A DNA stretch of 64,000 bases from Gemmatirosa kalamazoonensis (GCF_000522985.1 NZ_CP007128.1:4262220-4326219), one strand, 5' to 3'. Positions 45,565-54,101 are shown, counted from the first letter of the stretch. Made by a program: numbers and translations. The notes: generated by a model from the sequence alone, not told the origin.

Positions 45565-47342
45565 CGGAACAGCGCCTCCACCGCATCCGCGTGTCGCGCG
45601 GCGACGACCGCGCGCTTGACCTTGAGCGTCGCCGTGAGCTCGCCGGCGCTCTCCCGGAGCTCCCCCGGCACCGCGCGCCACCGCCGCACCTGCTCGTGCG
45701 GCGCGAGCGTCGCGTTCACTTCGCGCACGTGCGCGTCGAGCGACGCGTCGTCGGCCGCGGCGCCGTCGCGCAGGAACAGCAGCGCGCCCACGTGCTTGCG
45801 GCCGTCGCCGAACACCACCGCCTGCGCGACGCGCGGGTGCTCCGCGAGCCGTCCCTCGATCGGGAGCGGCGCCACCTTCTTGCCCGTCGACAGCGCGAGC
45901 AGCTCCTTCTTGCGCCCCGTGATCGCGAGCCGTCCGCGCTCGTCGATCCGCGCCAGATCGCCGGTGCGCAGCCAGCGCCCGTCGTCCGTGAACGCGTCGC
46001 GCGTCGCCTCGGGTCGTCCCCAGTAGCCCGCGAACGTCAGCGCGCCGCGGCCGATCAACAGCTCGCCGTCGGCCGCGATGCGGAGCTCCGTGCCGAGCAT
46101 CGGACGGCCGACGCTGTCGAAGTCGTAGTCGTCCGGACGATGGAACGCGACGCACAGGTGCTCGGTCTGCCCGTACGCCCCGAGCACCGTCACGCCCATC
46201 GCGTCGAGCGCTTCCGCGACGTCGGGCGCGAGTGGCGCGCCCCCCGACGTCGCGAGCCGCATCCGGTCGCCGAAGATCGACGCGAGCGGCGCTGCCGCGA
46301 CGTCGCGCAGCGACGCCCAGGCGCGTTCGAGATCCGCGGGCACCGCGGCGCCCGCGCGCCGCAGCCGCGAGCGATCGACGCCGACGCGGAGCAGCTCGTC
46401 CCAGCGCAGGCGCGCCTCGTTAGGCACCGCGGCGCGTGCCGCGAGCAGCGCGTCGCGCGCTCGCTCGTACAGCCGCGGCAGCCCGCCGAACACCGTCGGG
46501 CGGAACGTCCGCGCGGCCTCCCACAGCCGCGACGCGTCGGCCACGAGCCCCGCCTCCATCCCCACGACGATCCGCGTGTAGTGGCCGAACACCCGCTCCG
46601 CGGCGTGCGCGTACGGCAGCACGGACAGCGAGCTGTCGCCCGCCACGAGCTTCAGCGCGTCCGCGATCGACTCCGCCGACGCGAGCAGGTACTCGTGCGA
46701 CACGCAGGCGCCCTTCGGCTCCCCCGTCGAGCCGGACGTGTAGATCAGCCCCGCGACGTCGTCGGGCGCCGCGGCGCGCGCACGGCGCGCGATCTCCGCC
46801 GCCACCGCCTCGTCGGCCAGCGCGCGCCGGCCGCCGTCGAGCCACTCGTCCCACGTCGCCGCGCTCACGATCCGGCGTCCGTCGCTCGGCGACACCTTCG
46901 CGAGCTGCGCGGCGCCGTCGACGAGAAGCACGCGCGCGCCACAGTCGCCGAGCAGCGCATCGGCCTGCGCCGCGGTGCACGTCGGGAACAGCCCGACGAC
47001 GATCGTGCCGGCGAGCAGCGCGCCGACGTCGACGATCGGCCACAGCGGTGTGTTGCCGGCGAGGATCGCGACCCGGTCTCCGGCGCGCACGCCATCGGAG
47101 ACCAGCGCCGCCGCGACGCACGCCGCCGCCGATGCCCACTCGCTCCACGTGATCGTCTCGTCCGCCGCCGCGCCGCCGGCCGCCAGCGCGCGCAGCGCCG
47201 CGACGTCGGGCGTCGACTCCGCGCGCGCGAGGAACCGCCGCAGCACCGTGTCGTGCGCCAGCGCGTCCGCTCGAACCGGCACCCGCGGCATCTCGCTCGG
47301 CGCGTACGCGTTCGCGCGCTCGGCACGCGTCGGCGTGCTCAC
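45561..47342 (-). CDS. Long-chain-type acyl-CoA ligase (AMP-forming)
   Basis: ANL enzyme of 593 residues resembling FadD15-type ligases. Motifs: LIYTSGSTGEPKGACVSHEYLLAS (about 195-218), PYAHAAERVFGHY, GAYGQTEHLCVAFH, and DGRWLRTGDLARIDERGRLAITGRKKELLALSTGKKVAPLPIE, with the C-terminal ELTATLKVKRAVV. It activates a carboxylic acid to its CoA thioester. It is the second ligase of the operon; the two may act on different chain lengths or on acid and hydroxy-acid products. GTG start overlapping the KAS III-like gene stop. Confidence 0.92.
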   Translation of the reverse strand: MSTPTRAERANAYAPSEMPRVPVRADALAHDTVLRRFLARAESTPDVAALRALAAGGAAADETITWSEWASAAACVAAALVSDGVRAGDRVAILAGNTPLWPIVDVGALLAGTIVVGLFPTCTAAQADALLGDCGARVLLVDGAAQLAKVSPSDGRRIVSAATWDEWLDGGRRALADEAVAAEIARRARAAAPDDVAGLIYTSGSTGEPKGACVSHEYLLASAESIADALKLVAGDSSLSVLPYAHAAERVFGHYTRIVVGMEAGLVADASRLWEAARTFRPTVFGGLPRLYERARDALLAARAAVPNEARLRWDELLRVGVDRSRLRRAGAAVPADLERAWASLRDVAAAPLASIFGDRMRLATSGGAPLAPDVAEALDAMGVTVLGAYGQTEHLCVAFHRPDDYDFDSVGRPMLGTELRIAADGELLIGRGALTFAGYWGRPEATRDAFTDDGRWLRTGDLARIDERGRLAITGRKKELLALSTGKKVAPLPIEGRLAEHPRVAQAVVFGDGRKHVGALLFLRDGAAADDASLDAHVREVNATLAPHEQVRRWRAVPGELRESAGELTATLKVKRAVVAARHADAVEALFR

Positions 47343-48361
47343 GCGTCCCTCCAGCGCAGCGCCACGCAGCCCATCGACAGCCCCGCGCCCGACCCGGTGA
47401 GCAGCACCAGGTCGCCGTCGCCGAGGCGCCCGGCGCGCGCTGCGTCGTCGAGCGCCATCGGAAGGCACGCCGATCCGGTGTATCCCCACTTGTGCATGAC
47501 CGTGTGCGCGCGCTCCATCGGCGCGTCGAGCGTGCGCATCACCGTCTCGATCGTCGAGCGGTTCACCTGCGTCCACAGCCACAGGCCGACGTCGTCCACC
47601 GATGCGCCCGCGCGCGCGAGCACCGAGCGCGCGATGCGCGGCCATCCTTCCTCGTTCACCGAGGCTGGATACTTCTGCACGAACCGCAGCCGGTTGCGGT
47701 ATCCCTCGCGCAGCACCGCTTCGGTGATCGGCTCCGCGGTGCCGCCGGCGAACACACCCATCCCCGGCGCCAGTCGTCCGTCGGCGTACAGCTCCGACGC
47801 GACGATCCCGTGCGCGCGCGACGCCTCGAGCATCACCGCGCCGGCGCCGTCGGCGAAGATCGTCGACGTCTTCTTGTCGGCGCGGTCGAGGAACTTCGAC
47901 ATCGCGTACGCGCCGACCACCAGCACGCGCGAGTACCGCTCGTCGGCGCGCACGTACTTCCACGCCACGTCGAGCGCCGTCACGAACCCCGCGCAGCCGC
48001 TGTTGACGTCGAACGTGCCGGCGCGCCACGCGCCCAACCGCCCCTGTACCACCGCCGACGTCGCCGGCGACACGTACTCCGGCGTGTCGGTCGCGACGAT
48101 GAGCAGGTCCACGTCCTCGGCGGCGACGCCCGCATCGTTCAGCGCGCGTCGTGCCGCCCGCTCCGCGAGGTCGGCGGTCGACTCGTCGTCCGCGCACCAC
48201 CGCCGCTCGCGGATGCCTAACGTGTTCGACACGAAGTCGTCGACGTCGGTGCCCAGCGCCGCGGAGAGCTCCGCGTTCGTCACCACGCGCGCCGGCGCGT
48301 ACGAGCCCGTGCCCGTGATCGCGGCGTGGCGCACGCCGGCGGAGGATCCGTTCGCCGTCAC
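47339..48361 (-). CDS. KAS III-like thiolase-fold protein with altered active site
   Basis: FabH-like protein of 340 residues. The nucleophilic Cys is present in FDVNSGCAGFVTALD (about 123). The FabH His of PHQAN aligns with Thr in LWLWTQVNRSTIE, and the Asn of GNTSAAS aligns with Tyr in HKWGYTGSACLP. The usual Cys-His-Asn triad is therefore incomplete, unless the nearby His of MHKWGY substitutes. This suggests acyl transfer or another thioester reaction rather than fatty-acid initiation. It lies between LacI and an acyl-CoA ligase with 4-bp overlaps on both sides, so it belongs to the operon rather than to a fab cluster. Confidence 0.9.
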   Translation of the reverse strand: MTANGSSAGVRHAAITGTGSYAPARVVTNAELSAALGTDVDDFVSNTLGIRERRWCADDESTADLAERAARRALNDAGVAAEDVDLLIVATDTPEYVSPATSAVVQGRLGAWRAGTFDVNSGCAGFVTALDVAWKYVRADERYSRVLVVGAYAMSKFLDRADKKTSTIFADGAGAVMLEASRAHGIVASELYADGRLAPGMGVFAGGTAEPITEAVLREGYRNRLRFVQKYPASVNEEGWPRIARSVLARAGASVDDVGLWLWTQVNRSTIETVMRTLDAPMERAHTVMHKWGYTGSACLPMALDDAARAGRLGDGDLVLLTGSGAGLSMGCVALRWRDA

Positions 48362-49434
48362 GAGACCGGCCCCGACGTCCCGCGCGCCACCAGCTTCACG
48401 GGCAGCAGTGCGGCACGCGCGCGCGGCGGCTCGCCGCCGAGCTGTCGCACGAGCAGGCGCGCGGCGCGTGCCCCGAGCTCGCGCGCCGGCACCGCGACCG
48501 TCGTGAGCTCCGGCGTCACGAGGCGCGCCATCTCGATGTCGTCGCACCCGACGATCGACAGCTCCGCGGGCACGCGCACTCCTGCCGCCGCGCAGCGCTT
48601 CAGCGCGCCGATCGCGACGAGATCGTTCGCGCAGAACACCGCCGTCGGCCGCGTGCGCTCGGCGAGCAGCGCGCGCATCGCCTCGTCGCCACCGCGGACG
48701 GTGGCCGGCGCGCGCCGCAGCATCGGCGACGGCAGCGACAGCCCCGCCTCGCGCAGCCGCTGCACGAACCCGCGCTCGCGCATCCGGAACGCGTGGACGT
48801 CCGCCGCCGGCCCGATGAACGCGAGCCGCGTGTGGCCGAGCGCGAGCAGGTGCGTCGTCGCCTGTCGACCCGCGTCGAGCGCGTCGCTCGCCACGCCGGG
48901 CCACTGCTCGCTCGGCTCGTCGACGAGCACCACGTTCAGGCCGGCGAGCGCGTCCTCGTCGAGCGCGGCCGCGTTCACCGCGTCGATGATCACGCCGTCG
49001 ATCTGTCGGCTGACCAGCGTCGCGAGGTGCTCGCCGGCCGGGCGCTCCGCGGCGCCGCAGAGCAGCAGCGCGTACCCCGCCGCTCCGGCCACGCGCTCGG
49101 CGCCGCTCACGACGTCGGCGAAGAACGGGTTCCGCAGGTCCGGGACGATGACGCCCAGCGCGAACGACCGGCCGCGGGCGAGGCCACGGGCGAGCACGTT
49201 CGGTCGGTAGCCGAGCGCGTGCGCGGCGGCGAGGACCCGGGCGCGCGTTGCGGGCGCGACGCGGGCGGTGGGATGGTTGCCGAGGACGAGCGACGCCGTG
49301 GGCTGTGACACACCGGCCGCGCGCGCGACGTCGCGGACGGTCACCCGCGCGCCGGCCCCGGTGGCAGGGGCGGTCGGCGGCACGCCCGTGGCCGCGGCGT
49401 CGGAGAGGGATCGCGACGCGGGCCGGGGGGTCAT
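48358..49434 (-). CDS. LacI-family transcriptional regulator
   Basis: A 358-residue LacI/GalR protein with an unusually long N-terminal tail of about 30 residues (TPRPASRSLSDAAATGVPP). The helix-turn-helix follows (VTVRDVARAAGVSQPTASLVLGNH), with the hinge helix RVLAAAHALGYRPNVLARGLARG. The periplasmic-binding-protein-like sensor domain follows (LGVIVPDLRNPFFADVVSGAE, VVLVDEP, FCANDLVAIGAL). ATG at 49434 is preferred over the TTG at 49440, which would lie inside the operator. It is the first gene of the operon and almost surely regulates it and itself through the palindromes at 49436-49477. Its ligand is unknown. Confidence 0.95.
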   Translation of the reverse strand: MTPRPASRSLSDAAATGVPPTAPATGAGARVTVRDVARAAGVSQPTASLVLGNHPTARVAPATRARVLAAAHALGYRPNVLARGLARGRSFALGVIVPDLRNPFFADVVSGAERVAGAAGYALLLCGAAERPAGEHLATLVSRQIDGVIIDAVNAAALDEDALAGLNVVLVDEPSEQWPGVASDALDAGRQATTHLLALGHTRLAFIGPAADVHAFRMRERGFVQRLREAGLSLPSPMLRRAPATVRGGDEAMRALLAERTRPTAVFCANDLVAIGALKRCAAAGVRVPAELSIVGCDDIEMARLVTPELTTVAVPARELGARAARLLVRQLGGEPPRARAALLPVKLVARGTSGPVS

Positions 49435-49435
49435 C

Positions 49436-49453
49436 GGCAAATGCGTATTGGCA
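49436..49453. promoter_or_regulatory. LacI-type operator O1 (start-codon proximal)
   Basis: GGCAAATGCGTATTGGCA is an imperfect palindrome centred on CG (12 of 18 positions symmetric). It abuts the lacI start codon. It matches O2 best in its right half (ATTGGCA), and the two centres are 24 bp apart. Confidence 0.6.
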
Positions 49454-49459
49454 TCGGGG

Positions 49460-49477
49460 TGCTAATACGCATTGGCA
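49460..49477. promoter_or_regulatory. LacI-type operator O2 over the -10 region
   Basis: TGCTAATACGCATTGGCA is an 18-bp palindrome centred on CG with 14 of 18 symmetric positions, the typical LacI/GalR operator architecture. It covers the -10 region of the lacI promoter, so binding should block transcription of the whole operon. Confidence 0.72.
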
Positions 49478-49492
49478 CTCGACCGTTGTCAA
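49463..49492 (-). promoter_or_regulatory. Promoter of the lacI operon
   Basis: Reading the minus strand, a consensus -35 TTGACA (49492-49487) is followed by candidate -10 boxes CGTATT after 17 bases or TATTAG after 19 bases. Both lie inside operator O2. The likely transcription start falls between the two operators, leaving a short leader before the ATG at 49434. Confidence 0.65.
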
Positions 49493-49590
49493 GAGCGGGC
49501 GCGATTCCCGGGCGCTGTACCGGCTCCGCCGACCGCCGCGTGCGCCACCCGCGCCGCGGCGGCGTTAGGTTTGCGCTCGGTACCCTCCCG

Positions 49591-50508
49591 ATGACCAGCT
49601 CTCCCGCGCCCGTTCCGTCGCCGTCGCCGCGCACGCCCCTCGTGGGCCCGTCGCCGAACCAGACGATGGAGCTCCCCGCCTATGCCCCCGGGGAGCTGCT
49701 CGACGTCCCGTCGCCCGACATCACGCTCCCCACCCGCGGCATCCGGCCACGGCGGCACAGCCGGGTCCAGCGCATCCTGATCGCGCTGTCGGGGGGCACG
49801 CTCCTCATCGTCATCGGCGGCGTCCTCGCGCTCGCCACGCTGCTCTCTCCCCTCGGCGCCCGCTCCGCGGCACGCCGTCTCGCCGAGCAGGAGCTGCGGA
49901 GCGAGCTGGAGGAGGGGGAGCACGTCATCGGCCAGGCGTACGTCTCGCAGCGGAACTGGTGGGACAACTTCCGTGAGTCGTTCGGCGTCCTCGCCGCCAC
50001 CGACCGGCGGCTGCTGTTCGTCGGCGTCCCGCCGGCGAGCTGGCTGCGCCGCAGCGAGGACGACGGCCCGCCGGAGCTCCGCGTCCAGAGTCTCTCGTAC
50101 GACGCGCCGTTCACGGCGCAGACACGCCGCATCCTGCTCTTTCCTGGCGTCGTGATCCAGACGACGAGCGGCGACCTCACGTTCCTCGTCCCGCGGGGCG
50201 AGGCGAGCCGCGTCGACGAGATCGAGCGCGTCGTCGAGCGGGCGCAGGTCGCGCAGAGCCAGGCCACGCAGCAGGAGCAGCTCGGCCGCATCGCGCCGCC
50301 GCCGCCGCCGCCACCGGTCTACGTCACGCATGTCGTGCACAGCGGCGAGTCGGTCACGTCCATCGCGCGCACCTACCGCACGACCCCCGACGTGATCCGC
50401 CAGCTGAACCGCCTGCCGACCGACCGCATCCGCATCGGCCAGCGCCTCCGCGTCCCGCAGGCGCCTAACGCCGCCCCCCCACAGCCGCAGCCGGCGAACG
50501 TGCCGTGA
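49591..50508 (+). CDS. Membrane-anchored LysM protein
   Basis: A 305-residue protein with a cytoplasmic N-terminus, one membrane helix (ILIALSGGTLLIVIGGVLALATLL, about 60-83) and a middle domain (EGEHVIGQAYVSQRNWWDNFRESFGVLAATDRRLLFVGVPP) that resembles a PH/bPH-like beta domain. A poly-Pro linker leads to a C-terminal LysM motif (HVVHSGESVTSIARTYRTTPDVIRQLNRLPTDRIRIGQRLRVP). LysM would bind peptidoglycan on the periplasmic side. ATG at 49591 follows the lacI regulatory region; a promoter was not identified with confidence. Confidence 0.85.
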   Translation: MTSSPAPVPSPSPRTPLVGPSPNQTMELPAYAPGELLDVPSPDITLPTRGIRPRRHSRVQRILIALSGGTLLIVIGGVLALATLLSPLGARSAARRLAEQELRSELEEGEHVIGQAYVSQRNWWDNFRESFGVLAATDRRLLFVGVPPASWLRRSEDDGPPELRVQSLSYDAPFTAQTRRILLFPGVVIQTTSGDLTFLVPRGEASRVDEIERVVERAQVAQSQATQQEQLGRIAPPPPPPPVYVTHVVHSGESVTSIARTYRTTPDVIRQLNRLPTDRIRIGQRLRVPQAPNAAPPQPQPANVP

Positions 50509-50520
50509 CGGCTGCTGCAG

Positions 50521-51504
50521 CTACTGGTTCAGGATCAGCGCGAACATCAACGGCGCCACGATCGACGCGTCGCTCTCGATCACGTACATCGGCGTCTCCC
50601 CGCCGAGCTTCCCCCACGTGATCTTCTCGTTCGGCGGCGCGCCCGAGTAGCCGCCGTAGCTCGTCGTCGCCTCGCTGATCTGACAGAAGTAGCCCCACAG
50701 CGGCACGTTCTCGCGCTGCAGGTCCTGGTGCAGCATCGGCACCACGCAGATCGGGAAGTCGCCCGCGATCCCGCCGCCGATCTGGAAGAAGCCTAACGAG
50801 TGCTCCGCCGTCAGCGACGTGTACCAGTCGGCGAGCCACACCATGTACTCGATCCCCGAGCGCACGGTGTGCACGTTCTTCACCTCGCCCGTGATCACGT
50901 GCGACGCGTACATGTTGCCCGTCGTCGAGTCCTCCCAGCCGGGCGTCACGATCGGCAGGTTCTTCTCCGCCGCCGCGATCATCCACGAGTCCTTCGGATC
51001 GATCTGGTAGTACTGCTCCAGCTTTCCCGCGCGCAGGATCCGATAGTAGAACTCGTGTGGGAAGTACCGTTCCCCCGCCGCGTCCGCCGCCATCCACTCC
51101 TCGAGCACCACCTTCTCGAGGCGGCGCATCGCCTCCGCCTCCGGGATGCACGTGTCGGTCACGCGGTTCATGTGCCGCTGGAGCAGCGCCTCCTCCTCCT
51201 TGATTGACAGCGTGCGGTAGTGCGGCACGCGCTCGTACGCGTCGTGCGCCACGAGGTTGAACAGATCCTCCTCGAGGTTCGCGCCTGTGCAGCTGATCGC
51301 GTGCACCTTGTCCTGCCGGATCATCTCGGCGAGCGAGATCCCGAGCTCCGCCGTGCTCATCGCGCCGGCGAGCGTGACGAGCATCTTCCCGCCCTTGTCG
51401 AGATGGCGGACGTAGCCGTCGGTCGCGTCGATCAGCGCGGCGGCGTTGAAGTGCCGGAAGTTGTGTCGCAGGAACTGCGAGACGGGCCCGTTCGCGTTCG
51501 GCAT
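50521..51504 (-). CDS. Deoxyhypusine-synthase-like protein lacking the active-site lysine
   Basis: A 327-residue member of the deoxyhypusine synthase (DHS) family: MLVTLAGAMSTAELGISLAEMIRQDKVHAISCTGANLEEDLFNLVAHDAYERVPHYRTL, and DSWMIAAAEKNLPIVTPGWEDSTTGNMYASH. Eukaryotic and archaeal DHS use a Lys in the motif GGGxxKHH to make hypusine on eIF5A. Here the equivalent stretch reads FFQIGGGIAGDFPICVVPML with no Lys. Bacteria generally lack eIF5A, so another reaction is likely, perhaps polyamine-related as in homospermidine synthase-like relatives; this is inference. It is transcribed alone after the DUF2156 gene on the same strand. Confidence 0.9.
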   Translation of the reverse strand: MPNANGPVSQFLRHNFRHFNAAALIDATDGYVRHLDKGGKMLVTLAGAMSTAELGISLAEMIRQDKVHAISCTGANLEEDLFNLVAHDAYERVPHYRTLSIKEEEALLQRHMNRVTDTCIPEAEAMRRLEKVVLEEWMAADAAGERYFPHEFYYRILRAGKLEQYYQIDPKDSWMIAAAEKNLPIVTPGWEDSTTGNMYASHVITGEVKNVHTVRSGIEYMVWLADWYTSLTAEHSLGFFQIGGGIAGDFPICVVPMLHQDLQRENVPLWGYFCQISEATTSYGGYSGAPPNEKITWGKLGGETPMYVIESDASIVAPLMFALILNQ

Positions 51505-51538
51505 GGCAGTTAGGCGGTGGTGAGTTCGACGGCGGAAT

Positions 51539-52690
51539 CTAATCGCGACCGCCCGCTGGATTGCTAGCGCGGCTCCGCGTGCTGTCGCCGTGCTCGCGCC
51601 GCGCCGCGAGCCAGCGCGCCTCCTGCGCCGCCGCGCGTCCGACCGCGTGCATCATGAGCGTCACCGGTGACCGCGCGCCGAACGCGCCCGCGATCGCCCA
51701 CAGCGCCCGCGGCGGGAACGTGCGGCCGTGCCCCGTGCGCGCGATCGCGTACACCGGCTCCCACCACTCCGGCTGGAACTTCGCCTTGAATGCGTCGAGT
51801 CCGTCGAAGTTGTAGAACCGTCGCCCGTGCGCGCGCACCCAGCGAAGCACCAGCCGCAGCCACGTCGCGTCGCTCGTCTGCCGCGGACCGAAGCGCGACA
51901 GCGGCGCGAGTCCGAGCGTCACGTACTCCGCGCTGTGTGCCGCCATGCGCTGCACCGCCGCGTCGAGCAGCAGCTCGATCGTGCCGTTCACCGCCGCCCG
52001 CCCGCGCACGAACTGCTCCACGAGCCACCCGCGCCGCGCGGGAACCGGCGACGTCACGACGAATGCGGTCACCGCGCCGCCGCGACGCGCGACGAACACG
52101 AGGCGATCCTCCAGCCGATCCAGCGTCTGCGGCTCCACCAGGAAGTGCAGCGGCGGCAGCCCTCGCGTCGACAGCCACTCGTCGAGCACGCGACGCAGCG
52201 CGGCGCGATCGGCGTCCGCGCCCGGTCGCCACTCCTCCACCACGACGTCCTTGTTGCGCGCGCGGTTCACCTGCGCGCGCAGCGACGACCGCGACCGCAC
52301 GATCTCCACGAACCCGGTCGGCCGCCACGCCGGCTGCGCGCCGAGCGCCAGCAGCGCGTGTCGCGAGCTCCCGCCGAGCACCTGCTCCAGCCGCGCCTCC
52401 GCGCCGAAGTAGCAGACGTGGTCCCCCGCCGCGGTGCTGGCCCGCTCGAACTCCTCGACCACCGACGCGAGCCGGTCCGCCGCGCACACCGGTGCGCCCG
52501 CGACGACCCGCGTGCGCGCGTGGCGCACGTAGCCCACCACCGCGTCGCCCCCCGCCGCGAACCAGTGCTGGATCCCCGGGTTCACGATCTGGTACGCGGT
52601 CGCGTTCCAGCCGTGCGCCAGCACCAGCTCGCGCACGCGCTGCACGGGTGCCGGCCAGCGTGGCGCGTCGAGTGCGGTGTCGGCTGACAC
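51539..52690 (-). CDS. DUF2156 (GNAT-like, MprF-type) protein
   Basis: A 383-residue soluble protein with the DUF2156 fold found in the catalytic domain of phosphatidylglycerol lysyltransferases: NPGIQHWFAAGGDAVVGYVRHARTRVVAGAPVCAADRL, LRAQVNRARNKDVVVEEW, and RRFYNFDGLDAFKAKFQPEWWEPVYAI. No membrane helices are present, so it is the stand-alone form, which may transfer an aminoacyl or acyl group from a charged carrier. The only start after the upstream stop is GTG at 52690. It follows the geranylgeranyl-reductase-family gene by 32 bases; together they suggest modification of a lipid. Confidence 0.85.
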   Translation of the reverse strand: MSADTALDAPRWPAPVQRVRELVLAHGWNATAYQIVNPGIQHWFAAGGDAVVGYVRHARTRVVAGAPVCAADRLASVVEEFERASTAAGDHVCYFGAEARLEQVLGGSSRHALLALGAQPAWRPTGFVEIVRSRSSLRAQVNRARNKDVVVEEWRPGADADRAALRRVLDEWLSTRGLPPLHFLVEPQTLDRLEDRLVFVARRGGAVTAFVVTSPVPARRGWLVEQFVRGRAAVNGTIELLLDAAVQRMAAHSAEYVTLGLAPLSRFGPRQTSDATWLRLVLRWVRAHGRRFYNFDGLDAFKAKFQPEWWEPVYAIARTGHGRTFPPRALWAIAGAFGARSPVTLMMHAVGRAAAQEARWLAARREHGDSTRSRASNPAGGRD

Positions 52691-52722
52691 GTGCGTTCGT
52701 GCGTGCGCGGTGAGCGTCGCCG

Positions 52723-53901
52723 TCAGGCGAGCAGCGCCCGCAGCAGCCCGCGCGGCGAGATCACGCGCGACGGCTCCACGGTCTCGTTCAGCATGCCGGA
52801 GAACGCCGCACGCAGACGCGGCCGATGGCGGGCGCGCCAGAACAGCGCGTCGGCGAGGCCGGGCACGGCGATCCACCGCTGCGCCGCCTCGTAGCCCGCG
52901 TACTTCGGCCGCAGCTCGCGCGCGAGCCGCTCGCTGTACGCCGCGAGCGGTGTCGTGGTCCCCGCACGCAGCGCCGCGTCCGCGAGCGACGCGCCGATCG
53001 CCGCCGTCTCCATCGCCTTGCCGATTCCCTCGCCCGTGAGCGGATACGTGCTGCCCACCGCCTCGCCGACCGCGAATACCGCGCCCCCGCCGTGCGGCCG
53101 CGCGCCGGTGAGCCCATAGCGCAGCAGCGCGCCGCGCACCGCCTCGCGCCGCGCCTCGGCGCGCACGAGTGCCCTGCCTAACGGAAATGCGTCGAGGAAC
53201 ACGCCGAGCATCGCGCGCAGGTCCGTGTCCGGGGTCGCGGTGCCCGTGACCACGCCGCAGCCGACGTTGAACGTCCCGCCGCCCATCGGGAAGATCCATC
53301 CGTAGCCGGGAAGGATGTGGCGATCGAACGACACCACGAGCCGGTCCAGCGGATGGTCCGAGTGCACGTACGTCCGGATCGCGACGGCGCTCGGCGCGGG
53401 CCGCTCCAGCATGCCGCAGCGCTCCAGCAGCGAGACGTTCGCGCCCGTGGCGATGCACGCTAGCCGCGCGCGCAGCTCGCCGCCGCCGGCGAGCCGCAGC
53501 GTCGTCCCGCTCTCGCCGGCGTCGTCGATCTCCGTGACCATGCCCTGCACGAGCGTCGCGCCGGCCTCCGTCGCCGCGGCGACGAGCTCCGCGTCGAGCA
53601 CCGCGCGCCGGATCGTCAGCAGGTCGGTGTCGATGTCGACCGACATGCGATAGGGCCCGTACACCGTGCCCACCGTCCACCGCGCGGCCTTGGCCTCCAC
53701 GCGCGCCAGCAGCCCGTACCGCGCGAGCAGCGCCAGCGCGTCGGGAATCAGCGCGTCGCCGCACGCCTTGTCCCGCGGGAAGCGCCGGCGGTCCACCAGC
53801 AGCACGCGGCGGCCCGCGCGCGCGAGTATCAGCCCGGCGATCGCGCCGGCTGGTCCCGCCCCGACGACGGCGACGTCCCACACCTCCGGATCGGTTGGCA
53901 T
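52723..53901 (-). CDS. Geranylgeranyl-reductase-family flavoprotein
   Basis: FAD-dependent oxidoreductase of 392 residues. N-terminal dinucleotide motif DVAVVGAGPAGAIAGLILARAGRRVLLVDRRRFPRDKACGDALIP is followed by GYGWIFPMGGGTFNVGCGVV and FAVGEAVGSTYPLTGEGIGKAMETA. These are the signatures of geranylgeranyl reductase and related alkene-reducing or oxidising flavoenzymes. It may saturate isoprenoid chains such as menaquinone tails or other lipids. ATG at 53901 was preferred over a longer frame because the FAD motif lies right after it. The tRNA terminator lies upstream. Confidence 0.9.
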   Translation of the reverse strand: MPTDPEVWDVAVVGAGPAGAIAGLILARAGRRVLLVDRRRFPRDKACGDALIPDALALLARYGLLARVEAKAARWTVGTVYGPYRMSVDIDTDLLTIRRAVLDAELVAAATEAGATLVQGMVTEIDDAGESGTTLRLAGGGELRARLACIATGANVSLLERCGMLERPAPSAVAIRTYVHSDHPLDRLVVSFDRHILPGYGWIFPMGGGTFNVGCGVVTGTATPDTDLRAMLGVFLDAFPLGRALVRAEARREAVRGALLRYGLTGARPHGGGAVFAVGEAVGSTYPLTGEGIGKAMETAAIGASLADAALRAGTTTPLAAYSERLARELRPKYAGYEAAQRWIAVPGLADALFWRARHRPRLRAAFSGMLNETVEPSRVISPRGLLRALLA

Positions 53902-53962
53902 GCGCGCAAAGCTGACGATGCCGTCGCCCCTCCGAAAGATCGCCGCACCGGGCTGGGGGCAC

Positions 53963-54000
53963 AAAAAAACGCGCCCCAGCGAACTGCGTGCTGGGGCGCG
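53963..54000 (-). terminator. Intrinsic terminator of the tRNA-Ile transcript
   Basis: A perfect 11-bp stem (53970-53980 with 53990-54000) and 9-base loop, followed on the minus strand by seven T residues (53969-53963). It begins 14 bases after the tRNA 3' end. It is the only classical hairpin-plus-T-tract terminator I found in the window. Confidence 0.9.
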
Positions 54001-54013
54001 GGTATTTCGGGAA

Positions 54014-54087
<74 letters not shown>

Positions 54088-54101
54088 GTGGTAGAGGGTT
54101 A

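Noticed and set aside
47339-48361. Housekeeping FabH
   Set aside because: The His and Asn of the triad are replaced and no fab genes adjoin it.
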